A stretch of 64,000 bases of DNA from Prochlorococcus sp. AG-363-P01 (GCA_003278225.1 QCGC01000002.1:120738-184737), one strand, 5' to 3'. Counted from the first letter of the stretch, positions 22,069 to 34,623 are shown. Program-made: numbers and translations. The notes: a model not told the origin generated them from the letters alone.

Positions 22069-22309
22069 AGCCATCGCGACAGATTTTCCCATGATCCATA
22101 GCCCAATTCAAAAGGGCTACCCGATTCTTCGAACCAGTTTTTGTGAACATGTTGCTGACATGGTTGTCCACAGTTCGCTTACTGATGGTTAATCGTTCAG
22201 CAATTTCCTGATTTGTCAGACCATCCGCAACCAACTCAATAATCTCCATTTCCCTCGCTGAGAGGGTATGAGCTGAATTGGAAACTTCGCTTGTAGCCAT
22301 AAGCTCCAT
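22025..22309 (-). CDS. pedR: Small LuxR-type regulator resembling PedR
   Basis: 94-aa protein made of one GerE HTH (LSAREMEIIELVADGLTNQEIAERLTISKRTVDNHVSNMFTKTGSKNRVALLNWA) plus Cys-containing tail GKICRDGFNCC; no REC domain. Confidence 0.75.
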   Translation of the reverse strand: MELMATSEVSNSAHTLSAREMEIIELVADGLTNQEIAERLTISKRTVDNHVSNMFTKTGSKNRVALLNWAMDHGKICRDGFNCCSLPDEPSPDP

Positions 22310-22329
22310 CTCAACTCCTAGTCTTCATA

Positions 22330-23280
22330 ATGTGCAGACTAAAGGTACATCGATATTCCATAGTTAGTAGTGTACGAGAAAAAGATTTGAGGTCAGCTCT
22401 TCAACTCTCTCTTGAATCAGAAGGAGTAACAATTACTGCTGAGATTATGCCTCCAAGAGGGGCTGATCCCTCTCAAGCCATAAGCAAGGCTCAAAAGCTT
22501 GCAAATTATGTCCATGCAATCAATGTTACAGATGGCAGCAGAGCAGTAATGAAAATGAGCAGCCTGGCTCTCTGCAAATTGCTATCAGATGCAAATCTGG
22601 AGCCTGTCTTGCAAATGGCTTGTAGAGACCGCAACCGTATTGCTCTTCAGGCTGATCTGCTAGGAGCAAGTGCACTTGGTATCAAAAATATTCTGTGTCT
22701 AACAGGAGATCCAGTACAAGCAGGTGATCAGCCAAAAGCTAGGCAAGTAAGTGACTTTGAGTCTGTAAGGTTACTTGAACAAATTTCCGCATTTAACAAC
22801 GGAATAGATCCGGTTTCAAATCAGCTAAAGGATGGTGCAACACAATTATTTCCTGGGGCTGCAGCAGATCCAAATAATAAGAATTTTCGAGGGTTACTTA
22901 AGCGATTAGAAAGAAAAAGAGATGCCGGTGCACGTTTTCTTCAAACGCAAATGGTTATGGACCCAAAAGTCTTAGAAAATTTTTGCAATGAAGTCGCCAC
23001 GCCACTTGAATTACCAGTTCTTGCAGGAGTGTTCTTATTAAAATCTGCGAAAAATGCAATGTTCATTAATCGAGTTGTGCCAGGTGCATGCATTCCTAAT
23101 TCAATTTTGACTCGGCTAGAAGATTCTAAAAACCCAACTAGAGAAGGTATTGCAATAGCCGCTGAACAAGTAAAGAGCTTCTTAGGATTAACTAAAGGTG
23201 TTCATATAATGGCAATCAAAGCCGAAGAAAAAATCCCAGAAATACTTCAACACGCTGAAATTAGTTTGCAGCAGAAGTGA
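22330..23280 (+). CDS. metF: methylenetetrahydrofolate reductase
   Basis: ITAEIMPPRGADPSQAISKAQKLANYVHAINVTDGSRA, ILCLTGDPVQAGDQ, DAGARFLQTQMV. Confidence 0.9.
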   Translation: MCRLKVHRYSIVSSVREKDLRSALQLSLESEGVTITAEIMPPRGADPSQAISKAQKLANYVHAINVTDGSRAVMKMSSLALCKLLSDANLEPVLQMACRDRNRIALQADLLGASALGIKNILCLTGDPVQAGDQPKARQVSDFESVRLLEQISAFNNGIDPVSNQLKDGATQLFPGAAADPNNKNFRGLLKRLERKRDAGARFLQTQMVMDPKVLENFCNEVATPLELPVLAGVFLLKSAKNAMFINRVVPGACIPNSILTRLEDSKNPTREGIAIAAEQVKSFLGLTKGVHIMAIKAEEKIPEILQHAEISLQQK

Positions 23281-24457
23281 TATCAGTACCTAACAATTCA
23301 GCCATAGCTTTTTGTTGCGGCGAAGGTTCTCCCAAATCTTGTCTTCGAGCATCAGTAATCAACCAATCAAGAGCAGCTTCTTGAAGGTCAAAGTGATTAC
23401 CACTTTTACCAACACAGTAAGTGCCAAAAACCAACTTCTCTACCAGTTGAACACCCGGACCAATCCTAGAATAATCAAAAATAATTGAATTATCTATAGT
23501 TGCACCCTCACAAATACAACAACTCGGACCAATCATTGAAGGCCCTATGATAGTTGCACCATCCTCAATACGAGTCATTCCTCCAACATAAATAGGACCT
23601 TTAACATTTATTTTTTCCCAGTTTGCTGCAACATTTAAGCCTGTATAAATACCTGGTCTAACTTCTTTTCCTGGAATACCAACTTGACGGACCTCTCCTT
23701 GAAGTACACTGCGAATAGCTCTCCAATAATCAGGAACCTTTCCAATATCTACCCACTCAAAATCCATTTGAAGTCCATAAAATGGTGCTCCCATTTCTAC
23801 TAGTCTAGGAAAGAGATCTGAGCCAATATCAAAAGGTTTCCCTGAAGGGATATGTTCGAAAATATCAGGTTCAAAAAGATATATTCCTGTGTTGATATTA
23901 TCACTTAAAGCATTATCTATTGAAGGCTTTTCTTGGAATGCAATGATTCTCTCGTTTTCATCAGTTACTACTACTCCATAACTACTTACTTGACTCTTAG
24001 AAACTCTTTTAGTGATCAAGCTAGCTAACGCACCTTTTTCTCTATGACGCCTAACAGCTTCACTCAGGTCAACATCAATCAATGCATCCCCGCAAAGAAC
24101 AACAAAAGTGTCATCAAAGAATTCTTGAAAATCTTGAATTTTTTTCAAGCCACCTGCAGAGCCAAGCGCATCACCAATTAATTCACCATCTTCAATTCGA
24201 CCCTCAAAGCTATAAGCAATTTCCACTCCGAAACGTTGACCATCTCGGAAATAATTCTCAATTTCCTCAGCCAAATGAGAAACATTCACCATTACTTCAG
24301 TGAATTGATGCTCTTTCAACAATTCCAATAGAAACTCCATAACGGGTTTCTGAAGAATTGGAATCATTGGCTTGGGGATCACATGGGTAATCGGCTGGAC
24401 ACGGGTCCCCTTACCAGCAGCCAGGATCATCGCCTTCATTGGCGTTGCAAGCCTCAC
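23261..24457 (-). CDS. NDP-sugar pyrophosphorylase (mannose-1-P guanylyltransferase-like) with left-handed helix domain
   Basis: MKAMILAAGKGTRVQPITHVIPKPMIPILQKPVMEF and hexapeptide C-terminus. Confidence 0.92.
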   Translation of the reverse strand: MRLATPMKAMILAAGKGTRVQPITHVIPKPMIPILQKPVMEFLLELLKEHQFTEVMVNVSHLAEEIENYFRDGQRFGVEIAYSFEGRIEDGELIGDALGSAGGLKKIQDFQEFFDDTFVVLCGDALIDVDLSEAVRRHREKGALASLITKRVSKSQVSSYGVVVTDENERIIAFQEKPSIDNALSDNINTGIYLFEPDIFEHIPSGKPFDIGSDLFPRLVEMGAPFYGLQMDFEWVDIGKVPDYWRAIRSVLQGEVRQVGIPGKEVRPGIYTGLNVAANWEKINVKGPIYVGGMTRIEDGATIIGPSMIGPSCCICEGATIDNSIIFDYSRIGPGVQLVEKLVFGTYCVGKSGNHFDLQEAALDWLITDARRQDLGEPSPQQKAMAELLGTDITSAAN

Positions 24458-24495
24458 CTAATCCAGACAACATAAACGTACATTGACGTCAGAAG

Positions 24496-25368
24496 CTAAG
24501 CAGCGGCCGGCAAAGCATCTGGCACGTTCAGAATCTTTAATGGAAGTTGAGCAATACTCCCTGGAGAAAGGGTTCGCTTAAGAAGCAATGAAGAGTAGAG
24601 AGTGCCATTTTGTTGTAGTTCCACCTTTCCTTGAGAACAAAGGAAAAGCAAAGCCCAAAAAACTCCTACTCGGTCTGTATCTAAATCAGTACTAGCAAAA
24701 TCAGCCCAGTGACTTACCAATAATTCAAAATCAAGCCAGTTCAGTGCTGGCTCCCAAGTGTTTAAAAAAACTCCTAACGCTGCAGTCGTTTCTGGAAGTT
24801 TTTCTCGATGAGCCAAGGCTGAAACCTGATTAATAGCCTCCTTATCAGTAAATCTTTTACGTCTCGGATTACTTCGTTTCTGAAATCCCTCTGATTCAAT
24901 TTCTTCAGCAATGGTTTCCAGCTGTTCTATAAGTTCTCCAAGAGTCACTGGGCGACGTAAAGGTGGTTGAGCCACTGGTCGCCTATAAAGATGCCTCTCA
25001 GGACGAGCAGGCATCACAAAGCTCGAGTCAAGCCAACCTTGTTCGGGAAAGAACATTTCAGATCCTTCTTCAAAGGAAGGCTCACTAGGAAACGTGTCTG
25101 ATTCAAGAACTTCTGCTTTAAGGCCAACTAAAACAGATGCCGCAAGAAATGCCTCACTACTATCAGCAAGGTCTCTTTCGAAAGTACCGCCATGGCATTT
25201 CAATTCTTCGGAAACCTTTCTAGGAATCTCAATACGCTGTCGAAGTTGATCTAAGAATCCATCAATAACAGGAATTACATCAACATCCCAAGGATCTAGC
25301 TCGCCTCTCTCAGCAGCATCTTGTAAAAGACGGATGGCCAAGCGAGCGCCACTTGAATCAACCCCCAT
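24496..25368 (-). CDS. scpA: Segregation and condensation protein A
   Basis: RLLQDAAERGELDPWDVDVIPVIDGFLDQL, SEAFLAASVLVGLKAEVLES. Confidence 0.88.
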   Translation of the reverse strand: MGVDSSGARLAIRLLQDAAERGELDPWDVDVIPVIDGFLDQLRQRIEIPRKVSEELKCHGGTFERDLADSSEAFLAASVLVGLKAEVLESDTFPSEPSFEEGSEMFFPEQGWLDSSFVMPARPERHLYRRPVAQPPLRRPVTLGELIEQLETIAEEIESEGFQKRSNPRRKRFTDKEAINQVSALAHREKLPETTAALGVFLNTWEPALNWLDFELLVSHWADFASTDLDTDRVGVFWALLFLCSQGKVELQQNGTLYSSLLLKRTLSPGSIAQLPLKILNVPDALPAAA

Positions 25369-25518
25369 GGTTAAAGGGTGTCATGCAATTGTGAATATGA
25401 TTCTTCTAGCAAGTTATCAATGGTAAGGAAAGTATGCCAGTGGGTTGAAAACGTTCCTAATTAATCCCACACATATTCAAAAAGTCAATTTTTTTCAAAT
25501 GCAAAATTTGTGATGCAT

Positions 25519-27132
25519 TCAGCTTTTAAGTATTGGGAATGTATATTTTGGATTTGAAGCAAATGCAGGAATTAATTTTGTATTATTTACAGGAGAATTT
25601 GAAACTCTATTTAATCTGTTTATCGAATTCAGATCTCTTTCAACTAATGCTTCTATAGATGCTTTGTAACTATCAGTCATCAGTCTAGGGTATAAACCGA
25701 TGCCAATTATCGGGACTAATAAGCAGCTAATGATATAGACCTCACGAGGTTCTGCATCAATAAGATTAGTTTCTGCACTTAACTTAGAGTTTTCCTTACC
25801 AAAAAAGATTTCTCGCAACATTGAAAGCAAATAAATTGGGGTCAAGATCACTCCAATAGCAGCAAATCCAGCCATCACAATTCTAAAGGGTAATGTATAT
25901 ACCTCATCAGTTACAAACCCTGCAAAAACCATTAATTCTGATACGAATCCACTCATTCCTGGCAATGCAAGTGATGCCAAAGCACAGACAGTCCAAAGTG
26001 CAAACATAATGCGCATTTTTTGTCCAACCCCGCCCATCTCATCAAGTTGAAGAGTATGTGTTCTGTCGTAAGTTGCTCCTACTAAGAAAAATAAACTCGC
26101 CCCAATTAAGCCATGACTAATCATTTGAAGCATCGCTCCACTGGTACCAAGAGCACTAAAACTTCCAATGCCAATTAGCACGAATCCCATATGACTTATA
26201 GAGCTATATGCAATCTTCCTCTTAAGATTTCGCTGAGCAAACGATGTAAGCGCAGCATAGATAATGTTTACTACTCCAAGAACAATTAACAAAGGTGCAA
26301 ATTGAGCATGTGCCTCAGGCAACAGTTGAGCATTAAAACGCAAAAGGGCATAGCCGCCCATTTTTAATAATATTCCAGCTAATAACATGTGAACCGGGGC
26401 GGTTGCTTCTCCATGTGCATCTGGCAGCCAGGTATGTAAAGGAACAATCGGTAACTTGACCCCAAATGCGATCAAAAGGCCTGTATAGCAGAGAACCTGG
26501 AAACCTGTACCAAAGTTTTGTTGAGCAAGATGCGTATATTCAAAATTAGGAGGTCCTTCGCCAAAGAAACCCATCGCAAGGGCTGCGAGAAGGATAAATA
26601 TTGAGCTTCCAGCGGTATAAATAATGAATTTAGTCGCAGCATATTGACGTTTTTTACCGCCCCAAATAGCCAGCAATAAGTAGACAGGTAAAAGCTCAAG
26701 TTCCCAGGCTAAAAAGAAAAGGAGCATGTCTTGAACAGCAAAAACTGCAATCTGCCCTCCATCCATAGCTAAAAGCAAAAAGAAGAAAAGCTTCGGTTTA
26801 AAAGAAACTGGCCATGCTGCAAGTACTGCCAATGCAGTGATAAAACTAGTTAAAAGAATAAGAGGCATAGACAGACCATCTGCCCCTACAGCCCAAGAAA
26901 GACCTAGATCTGGCAGCCAGTTAAGACGCTCTGATAACTGAAGTCCCTCTTGGCTTGGGTCATAGCCCTTCAAATAGGCAGCAACTGTGATTAAAAACGT
27001 CACCAATGCAATGCCAAGAGCAAACCATCGAACTTGTTTGCCTTCGCCCTTATCAGGAATAAATGGCACCACAAGTGAGCCTGCTATTGGGAACAGAATC
27101 GATACACTTAACCAAGGGAAAGTTTCACTCAC
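25519..27132 (-). CDS. ndhD: NAD(P)H-quinone oxidoreductase subunit 4 (GTG start)
   Basis: [73 protein letters not shown]. Confidence 0.97.
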   Translation of the reverse strand: MSETFPWLSVSILFPIAGSLVVPFIPDKGEGKQVRWFALGIALVTFLITVAAYLKGYDPSQEGLQLSERLNWLPDLGLSWAVGADGLSMPLILLTSFITALAVLAAWPVSFKPKLFFFLLLAMDGGQIAVFAVQDMLLFFLAWELELLPVYLLLAIWGGKKRQYAATKFIIYTAGSSIFILLAALAMGFFGEGPPNFEYTHLAQQNFGTGFQVLCYTGLLIAFGVKLPIVPLHTWLPDAHGEATAPVHMLLAGILLKMGGYALLRFNAQLLPEAHAQFAPLLIVLGVVNIIYAALTSFAQRNLKRKIAYSSISHMGFVLIGIGSFSALGTSGAMLQMISHGLIGASLFFLVGATYDRTHTLQLDEMGGVGQKMRIMFALWTVCALASLALPGMSGFVSELMVFAGFVTDEVYTLPFRIVMAGFAAIGVILTPIYLLSMLREIFFGKENSKLSAETNLIDAEPREVYIISCLLVPIIGIGLYPRLMTDSYKASIEALVERDLNSINRLNRVSNSPVNNTKLIPAFASNPKYTFPILKS

Positions 27133-27284
27133 CTGTTAAATCCCCATCCCGAAAGAAGAGTAAAAGGCTGCATTGCAAGCAAACTCCAGCACCAACAGGG
27201 CTTATAACCACTTTTGGAGTGTAGAAATCCTGAGGCAGATGGCATCCTCTCTATAGGCGTTAACACACAAGAAAAAACAAAAAA

Positions 27285-29303
27285 TCAAGCTGGTGGGGTT
27301 GCTCCAAGGACTCCAAAAAGAACCACTAAAGCAATTACACCCCCAAAAACTATCAATGCATAAAACTGGGCACGACCAGTTTCGAAATATTTAAGACCCT
27401 CTCCACTCCCAAGTGTTAGCAAGCCAGTCAGGTTAACTACACCGTCCACAACCTTTGCATCAACTTCAAGTACTTCACGTGCCAATTTTCGACTTCCTTG
27501 AACAAAAAGCTTTTCATTAATGTCATCCAAATACCATTTATTTATTAAGAATGAATTAATTGTAGGAAACCTAGCTGCAATTGATTTCCCAAGGTCAATT
27601 CTATTTAAGTAATAAGCCATCACTGCCAAAGTAATACCCGCACTAGAAATAGCGACAGAAGCACCAGCAAGAGTTAAAAACTCAGACCAGTTAAATATTT
27701 CTATCATTTCTTTTGCTTCGTCAGGATTCAAGAAGTTTACGAATTTGCTATTCCAGGGAGTCCCTAATAAACCAATTAATACAGAAGGCAAGGCAAGAAC
27801 CGCTAAAGGGAAAGTCATTGACCATGGAGACTCATGCAAAACACCTGAGTCATGATGATGTAGATCTTCATCGGTCAATTTTCCAGCTGAGGCAAGTAAT
27901 TGAGCCTGTATTTCCTGATCTTCTCCTCGAAAATTACCTTCAAATGTAAGAAAATAAAGGCGGAACATATAAAAGGCAGTCATGCCTGCTGTCATAAATC
28001 CGATCAACCAAAGGAAAGGGAAAGTATTAAATGCCTGGCCAAGAATTTCATCTTTACTCCAAAAGCCTGCTAATGGGGGGATCCCGCTAATAGCTATACA
28101 ACCAATAAAAAAAGTAACTGCAGTAATAGGCATTTTCTTTCGCAACCCACCCATTAACCTCATATCTTGAGCAAGAATTGGCTCATGGCCAACAACATCT
28201 TCCATCGCATGAATCACAGATCCTGAGCCGAGAAAAAGCATCGCCTTAAAAAAAGCATGAGTAACTAAATGGAACATTCCAGCAACAGGAGCGCCGCAAC
28301 CCATTGCCAGCATCATGTAACCAAGTTGTGAAACAGTGCTATAAGCCAAGCCTTTCTTTAAATCCATTTGTGTCAAGGCAATTGATGCGCCAAGAAAACA
28401 AGTAATTGTGCCAACAACAGCGATCACAAAACCCACAATGGGGAATTGGCTATATAGCGGTTCAAGTCTTGCTACTAGGAACACTCCAGCAGCAACCATA
28501 GTGGCTGCATGAATTAATGCTGAAATTGGAGTGGGACCTTCCATGGCGTCTGGAAGCCAGACATGAAGAGGGAATTGGGCCGACTTGGCCATAGGCCCCA
28601 TAAAAACCAAAAGACACAATGTTAGGGCAGCCCAAATAGGAATTGTGCCTGCAGAAATTGCGCTAGCTAATCCTTCTGCAATTCCCTGGAAATCAAAGCT
28701 CTGTGTTGCCCAAAACAGTCCAAGGATCCCCAGCAAAAGACCAAAGTCCCCAACCCTATTGACAACAAATGCTTTCTGAGCGGCATGAGCAGCACCTTCT
28801 CTGTCGTACCAAAAGCCAACTAATAAATAAGAGCACATGCCCACCAGTTCCCAAAAAACATATATCTCAAGCAAATTGGGGCTAATAATTAATCCCAACA
28901 TTGAGCTACTAAACAAAGCCAGATAAGTAAAGAAACGAACATATCCCTTGTCATGGGCCATATAGCCATGCGAATAGATCATCACTAATAGTGCAATCGT
29001 TGTAACCAAAGCCAACATCACAGCCCCAAGAGGATCAATTAAATAACCCATTGGCAAAGTGAAGTCCCCTGCACTTGCCCAAATAAAAAGATGCTCTACG
29101 GGAGGGCTGCCTGACAATTGCTCAGCCAAGACTGCATAGCTCAAAACCGCTGAAATGCCTAAGCAGGTTATAAGTGTTATTGCTACTGGCTTTCTTAAAC
29201 GATTGATAGTTCGATTAAAACTGATCAAACCCAAACCAGTTACAACAGCTCCTAAGAGAGGGAGAACTGGTATTAACCAGGCAATTTCAGCAGACGCAAT
29301 CAT
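27285..29303 (-). CDS. ndhF: NAD(P)H-quinone oxidoreductase subunit 5
   Basis: YSHGYMAHDKGYVRFFTYLALFSSSMLGLIISPNLLEIYVFWELVGMCSYLLVGFW, AQFPLHVWLPDAMEGPTPISALIHAATMVAAGVFLVAR. Confidence 0.98.
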   Translation of the reverse strand: MIASAEIAWLIPVLPLLGAVVTGLGLISFNRTINRLRKPVAITLITCLGISAVLSYAVLAEQLSGSPPVEHLFIWASAGDFTLPMGYLIDPLGAVMLALVTTIALLVMIYSHGYMAHDKGYVRFFTYLALFSSSMLGLIISPNLLEIYVFWELVGMCSYLLVGFWYDREGAAHAAQKAFVVNRVGDFGLLLGILGLFWATQSFDFQGIAEGLASAISAGTIPIWAALTLCLLVFMGPMAKSAQFPLHVWLPDAMEGPTPISALIHAATMVAAGVFLVARLEPLYSQFPIVGFVIAVVGTITCFLGASIALTQMDLKKGLAYSTVSQLGYMMLAMGCGAPVAGMFHLVTHAFFKAMLFLGSGSVIHAMEDVVGHEPILAQDMRLMGGLRKKMPITAVTFFIGCIAISGIPPLAGFWSKDEILGQAFNTFPFLWLIGFMTAGMTAFYMFRLYFLTFEGNFRGEDQEIQAQLLASAGKLTDEDLHHHDSGVLHESPWSMTFPLAVLALPSVLIGLLGTPWNSKFVNFLNPDEAKEMIEIFNWSEFLTLAGASVAISSAGITLAVMAYYLNRIDLGKSIAARFPTINSFLINKWYLDDINEKLFVQGSRKLAREVLEVDAKVVDGVVNLTGLLTLGSGEGLKYFETGRAQFYALIVFGGVIALVVLFGVLGATPPA

Positions 29304-29337
29304 CCATTGATATCAGGTTCTTGAGAGTGTAGGCATT

Positions 29338-30075
29338 TCATCTGATCAGTTCAGGTAAACGCAGAGACAAAAATCCTTCACTTGCGACAGAAATGAAGCG
29401 ATGTGCCCACCAAAAAACACCTATTGCAATACAAATCCCCAGTTGTGACGGCCTTAAAAATTCTTTCCATTGCAATTTTTGACGTCCATCGAAAACTGCT
29501 AAAAAAGGTAAAACGGATGTAGATCTTCGCAATTCAAGAAAAGAATCCCCAAATCTGGCCTGAAGCCTTCTATCTCCATGCCACACCGCAAATAAATGAT
29601 GGCCAATCAAACCAATGGAAGTAGCCAAGGTAAAGCTAGTCCCAATCCATACGGTATGGGTAACACACCAAAGGATTTGACCAATAGCCTGAGGATGGCG
29701 ACTAATACGAATAATTCCCGTGGCATATAGCTTTACTTCTGGTTTGGCCAAGGCTGGTATTTCTAAAAGGTTGTACGTAGCCGGATAAAGAAAGAAAAAA
29801 CTAATAGTTGTAAGAAAAAAAACTATTGGAATGAGTCCTGGAACGCCTTGAACATTCCAAAGGCGAATACCGTCATAACGATGAACAAGAAAATATCCAA
29901 TTAAAACAACTGCAGAAGGAATGCTCGCTGCTGCAAAGATCAATCTCCAAGCCCTAGCTCCAATTAGCTTTTCTGCACGAGTTCTCAGTGCTGCTCCACC
30001 ACTGTGAATAACTGCAAAGATAAGAAGTAATCCGAGCATTACAAATGTGCTCTGAAAAGAAGTGTCTAGCGACAT
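29338..30075 (-). CDS. NnrU-family membrane protein; likely 15-cis-zeta-carotene isomerase (Z-ISO)
   Basis: NnrU/Z-ISO features (HSGGAALRTRAEKLIGARAWRLIFA, RISRHPQAIGQILWCVTHTVWIG); function inferred from family and co-occurrence with PDS/ZDS. Confidence 0.8.
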   Translation of the reverse strand: MSLDTSFQSTFVMLGLLLIFAVIHSGGAALRTRAEKLIGARAWRLIFAAASIPSAVVLIGYFLVHRYDGIRLWNVQGVPGLIPIVFFLTTISFFFLYPATYNLLEIPALAKPEVKLYATGIIRISRHPQAIGQILWCVTHTVWIGTSFTLATSIGLIGHHLFAVWHGDRRLQARFGDSFLELRRSTSVLPFLAVFDGRQKLQWKEFLRPSQLGICIAIGVFWWAHRFISVASEGFLSLRLPELIR

Positions 30076-30175
30076 TTGTTCCGTCTAATTACCTCAATAT
30101 TTATTAGACCTTAATCTCTAGCTTTTTACAGCTTAGAGTTTTTGCATCTCATAGCTGTCAGGTCGACACATCCGC

Positions 30176-31159
30176 ATGGCCGATCTGCCTTTCACACTTG
30201 ATCAATTAAGAATCCTTCGTGCAATAGTCCGCGAAGGAAGCTTCAAAAAGGCCGCAGACAGTCTCTTCGTCACACAACCGGCAGTAAGCCTGCAAATTCA
30301 AAATCTTGAAAAGCAGTTAGAAGTCTGCCTTTTTGATAGAGGTGGAAGAAAAGCACAACTAACGGAAGCAGGTGAAGTTCTAATTAGTTATTGCGACAGC
30401 ATTCTTAATCAATGTCAAGAGGCTTGTCGCGCAATTGATGACCTCCATAACCTCAAAGGAGGCTCTCTCGTGATAGGTGCCAGTCAAACTACTGGCACAT
30501 ACTTAATGCCTAGAATGATAGGGGTTTTCCGACAGCAATTCCCAGATGTATCTGTGCAATTACAAGTTCATAGCACTAGACGAACTGGCTGGAGTGTTGC
30601 AAATGGTCAAATTGACCTGGCAATTATTGGAGGCGAGCTACCTACGGAACTAAATGAAATTCTTGAGGTTATCCCTTATGCAACAGATGAACTAGCACTT
30701 GTACTTCCAATCAATCACCCATTAGCAAAACTACCTGAACTAACCAAAGAAGATCTATACAGGATTAAGTTTGTCAGCCTTGATACACAATCAACAACTA
30801 GAAAAGTTCTTGACCAGCTTTTATCAAATTCAGGATTAGATGTACAACGACTACGAATTGAAATGGAGCTCAATTCTCTTGAAGCAATAAAAAATGCTGT
30901 GCAATCTGGCTTAGGAGCTGCATTACTTCCTGTCGTATCAATAGAGCGAGAGATATCTGCCAAAACATTGCACAAACCAATCGTTGCAGACCTGAAAGTT
31001 CAAAGAGAGCTAAAGGTTATAAGGCATCCAGCTCGTTATTGTTCAAAAGCCGCAGAAGCTTTTTTAAATGATATTTTACCGATCTTCGCTAGTGAAAATA
31101 GCAAATTCAAACAAAGGGAATGGGTAAAAAAGACAAATAACAATTCAACAATAAATTAA
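30176..31159 (+). CDS. rbcR: LysR-family regulator (RbcR/NdhR-like)
   Basis: [45 protein letters not shown]; ndhF and Z-ISO-like neighbours. Confidence 0.88.
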   Translation: MADLPFTLDQLRILRAIVREGSFKKAADSLFVTQPAVSLQIQNLEKQLEVCLFDRGGRKAQLTEAGEVLISYCDSILNQCQEACRAIDDLHNLKGGSLVIGASQTTGTYLMPRMIGVFRQQFPDVSVQLQVHSTRRTGWSVANGQIDLAIIGGELPTELNEILEVIPYATDELALVLPINHPLAKLPELTKEDLYRIKFVSLDTQSTTRKVLDQLLSNSGLDVQRLRIEMELNSLEAIKNAVQSGLGAALLPVVSIEREISAKTLHKPIVADLKVQRELKVIRHPARYCSKAAEAFLNDILPIFASENSKFKQREWVKKTNNNSTIN

Positions 31160-31764
31160 AACTGAATAGCTTCTTGACTTATACCACTAGCATCTTCAGA
31201 GTTGCCTTTCATTATAAATTTATTTTCACTTACATCTGTTTGATATACACATCTAACAATAGGATTATCTCTAATTGAACCAATATAAGCGAATGTATTC
31301 ATACGCTGTTTACATTCTCGAACATCTTCATTAGTAATTGCACCCTGCTTTTGCAAAACCGACCAGTTTTCTCTTCGAACAACGCAACCAGGCTGAAGAG
31401 CAGGCTGTGTAACAAAGCTAGTGGATGGATTCAGAGTGGTATACATTTCAACATCAATAACAAAAGCACTAGCGCCCCACTGCCTACAAAACTCTGGATC
31501 AGGAACTGCCATATCTAATTGCTGTTGACTGGCAATATTGCCTTGACCACCTTGAGTGGTACTAGTGATCGCACTACCAATGCCAACTCCTACAACAAGA
31601 ACCCCTGCAAGAATGGCAAGCGTTCCAGTGTTCATGCGAATACCACCGCCTCCAGGAGGCGGTGGTAAAGATCGTGAACTCCTTTGGTAGCCAGCTCTTG
31701 GATCCTGGCTCCTATTTTGAGAGTTTCTAGGGCCTGGTGGTCGGTTGTAAGGAGAACGGGTCAC
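31156..31764 (-). CDS. DUF3172-like membrane-anchored conserved protein
   Basis: Pro/Arg-rich N-terminus, one TM helix, [43 protein letters not shown]; abuts ndhM. Confidence 0.75.
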   Translation of the reverse strand: MTRSPYNRPPGPRNSQNRSQDPRAGYQRSSRSLPPPPGGGGIRMNTGTLAILAGVLVVGVGIGSAITSTTQGGQGNIASQQQLDMAVPDPEFCRQWGASAFVIDVEMYTTLNPSTSFVTQPALQPGCVVRRENWSVLQKQGAITNEDVRECKQRMNTFAYIGSIRDNPIVRCVYQTDVSENKFIMKGNSEDASGISQEAIQF

Positions 31765-32114
31765 AGAGTCTCAGTTGTTCGTGGAAGCCCCATGGAATAA
31801 TTCAAAACCCGACATTCTTGGTTATAGCTGAGTTCTCCAGCTTGAAGCAGCTGGCGAATTCTTCCTTCAAGCTCTGAACCAATCTTACGAAGGTTGTAAT
31901 CATTAAGATCCTGACCCATATGTAACTCAATCAATTCTTGAAATCTACTTTGAACTTTTTTTATAGCTTCTTCATTCCACAAAAACTCATTATCCGGGTC
32001 AAGATCCAAAGTCAAATGCTCTGGATCCGGGATCAAAGCATTGTTTTCTACCCTAGCCGTAAAAAGACGCACATGACGAGTTGTTGACTTAAGCAAGGTC
32101 TCGGTCATAACCAT
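31761..32114 (-). CDS. ndhM: NAD(P)H-quinone oxidoreductase subunit M
   Basis: [45 protein letters not shown]. Confidence 0.95.
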   Translation of the reverse strand: MVMTETLLKSTTRHVRLFTARVENNALIPDPEHLTLDLDPDNEFLWNEEAIKKVQSRFQELIELHMGQDLNDYNLRKIGSELEGRIRQLLQAGELSYNQECRVLNYSMGLPRTTETL

Positions 32115-32202
32115 TAACCCTTCTGACCAGATGAATATTGACCAGATTAAAGAACAGTTAGAAAAGATGGGGCATGGTTAATCATTAAAGTTGACTTCTT
32201 GA

Positions 32203-33624
<1,422 letters not shown>

Positions 33625-33635
33625 CCTACTGAAAC

Positions 33636-34577
33636 ATGAGCCTTGGATTATCAAATTCACCCATGATCAGACCAAAGGCTTTGATGAGCCTTGATGATGC
33701 TTATGAAATCTGCCGGCAAGAAACAGCTCAATGGGCAAAGACATTTTATTTAGGGACCCTCCTACTCCCTCCTAGTAAAAGAAGGGCAATTTGGGCGATT
33801 TATGTCTGGTGCAGAAGAACAGATGAATTAATGGATAGTCCAGAAGCAATGAAACGTTCAACAAATGAACTTTCAGATCGCTTGGATGAATGGGAAAGTC
33901 GCACTAAAGCGATGTTCTCTGGACAAATTAAAGATGAGCTGGATGTAGTGATGACAGACACTTTTCAACGCTTCCCACAATCAATCCAACCATATCTAGA
34001 CATGATTGAAGGGCAACGAATGGACTTAACCAAAACTCGATACGAGACATTTGAAGAACTAGAGCTCTACTGCTACAGAGTGGCAGGGACTGTGGGCTTA
34101 ATGACACAAACAGTAATGGGCATTGACCCTGCTTACACAACCGCTCCATGGAGCGAGGCTCCTGACCCTTCAGAAGCAGCAGTTGCGCTTGGTATAGCCA
34201 ATCAACTAACTAATATTCTTAGAGATGTTGGAGAAGATCGAGGCCGAGGACGAATTTATCTGCCTCAAGAAGATTTAAAAAGGTTTAACTATCCAGAATC
34301 TGATCTAATGGCCGGAGTTGTGAACAATAAATGGAAAAATTTGATGGCTTTTCAACTCCATAGGGCAAGAGAATGGTTTTCCAAATCAGAAGCTGGCGTT
34401 CGTTGGCTCTCTAGAGATGCTCGTTGGCCAGTTTGGACCTCTTTAAGGCTATACAGGGGGATTCTCAACGCCATAGAAAGACTTGACTATGACGTTTTCA
34501 ATAATCGAGCTTATGTAAACCGATGGACAAAGCTAGCCGAGATTCCATTGTCTTACTTAATCTCTCAAACCCGTTGA
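33636..34577 (+). CDS. crtB: phytoene synthase
   Basis: YVWCRRTDELMDSP and NILRDVGEDRGRGRIYLPQEDL prenyl-synthase motifs. Confidence 0.97.
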   Translation: MSLGLSNSPMIRPKALMSLDDAYEICRQETAQWAKTFYLGTLLLPPSKRRAIWAIYVWCRRTDELMDSPEAMKRSTNELSDRLDEWESRTKAMFSGQIKDELDVVMTDTFQRFPQSIQPYLDMIEGQRMDLTKTRYETFEELELYCYRVAGTVGLMTQTVMGIDPAYTTAPWSEAPDPSEAAVALGIANQLTNILRDVGEDRGRGRIYLPQEDLKRFNYPESDLMAGVVNNKWKNLMAFQLHRAREWFSKSEAGVRWLSRDARWPVWTSLRLYRGILNAIERLDYDVFNNRAYVNRWTKLAEIPLSYLISQTR

Positions 34578-34623
34578 AAGCTTAAGAAGGATCAGAAAAA
34601 ACAATTTTCAATTGTGTCTTATC

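Noticed and set aside
25440-25518. AATGCA/TGCATT inverted repeat near the ndhD stop as a terminator
   Set aside because: Only 6 bp with a 10-nt loop and no U tract in the ndhD direction
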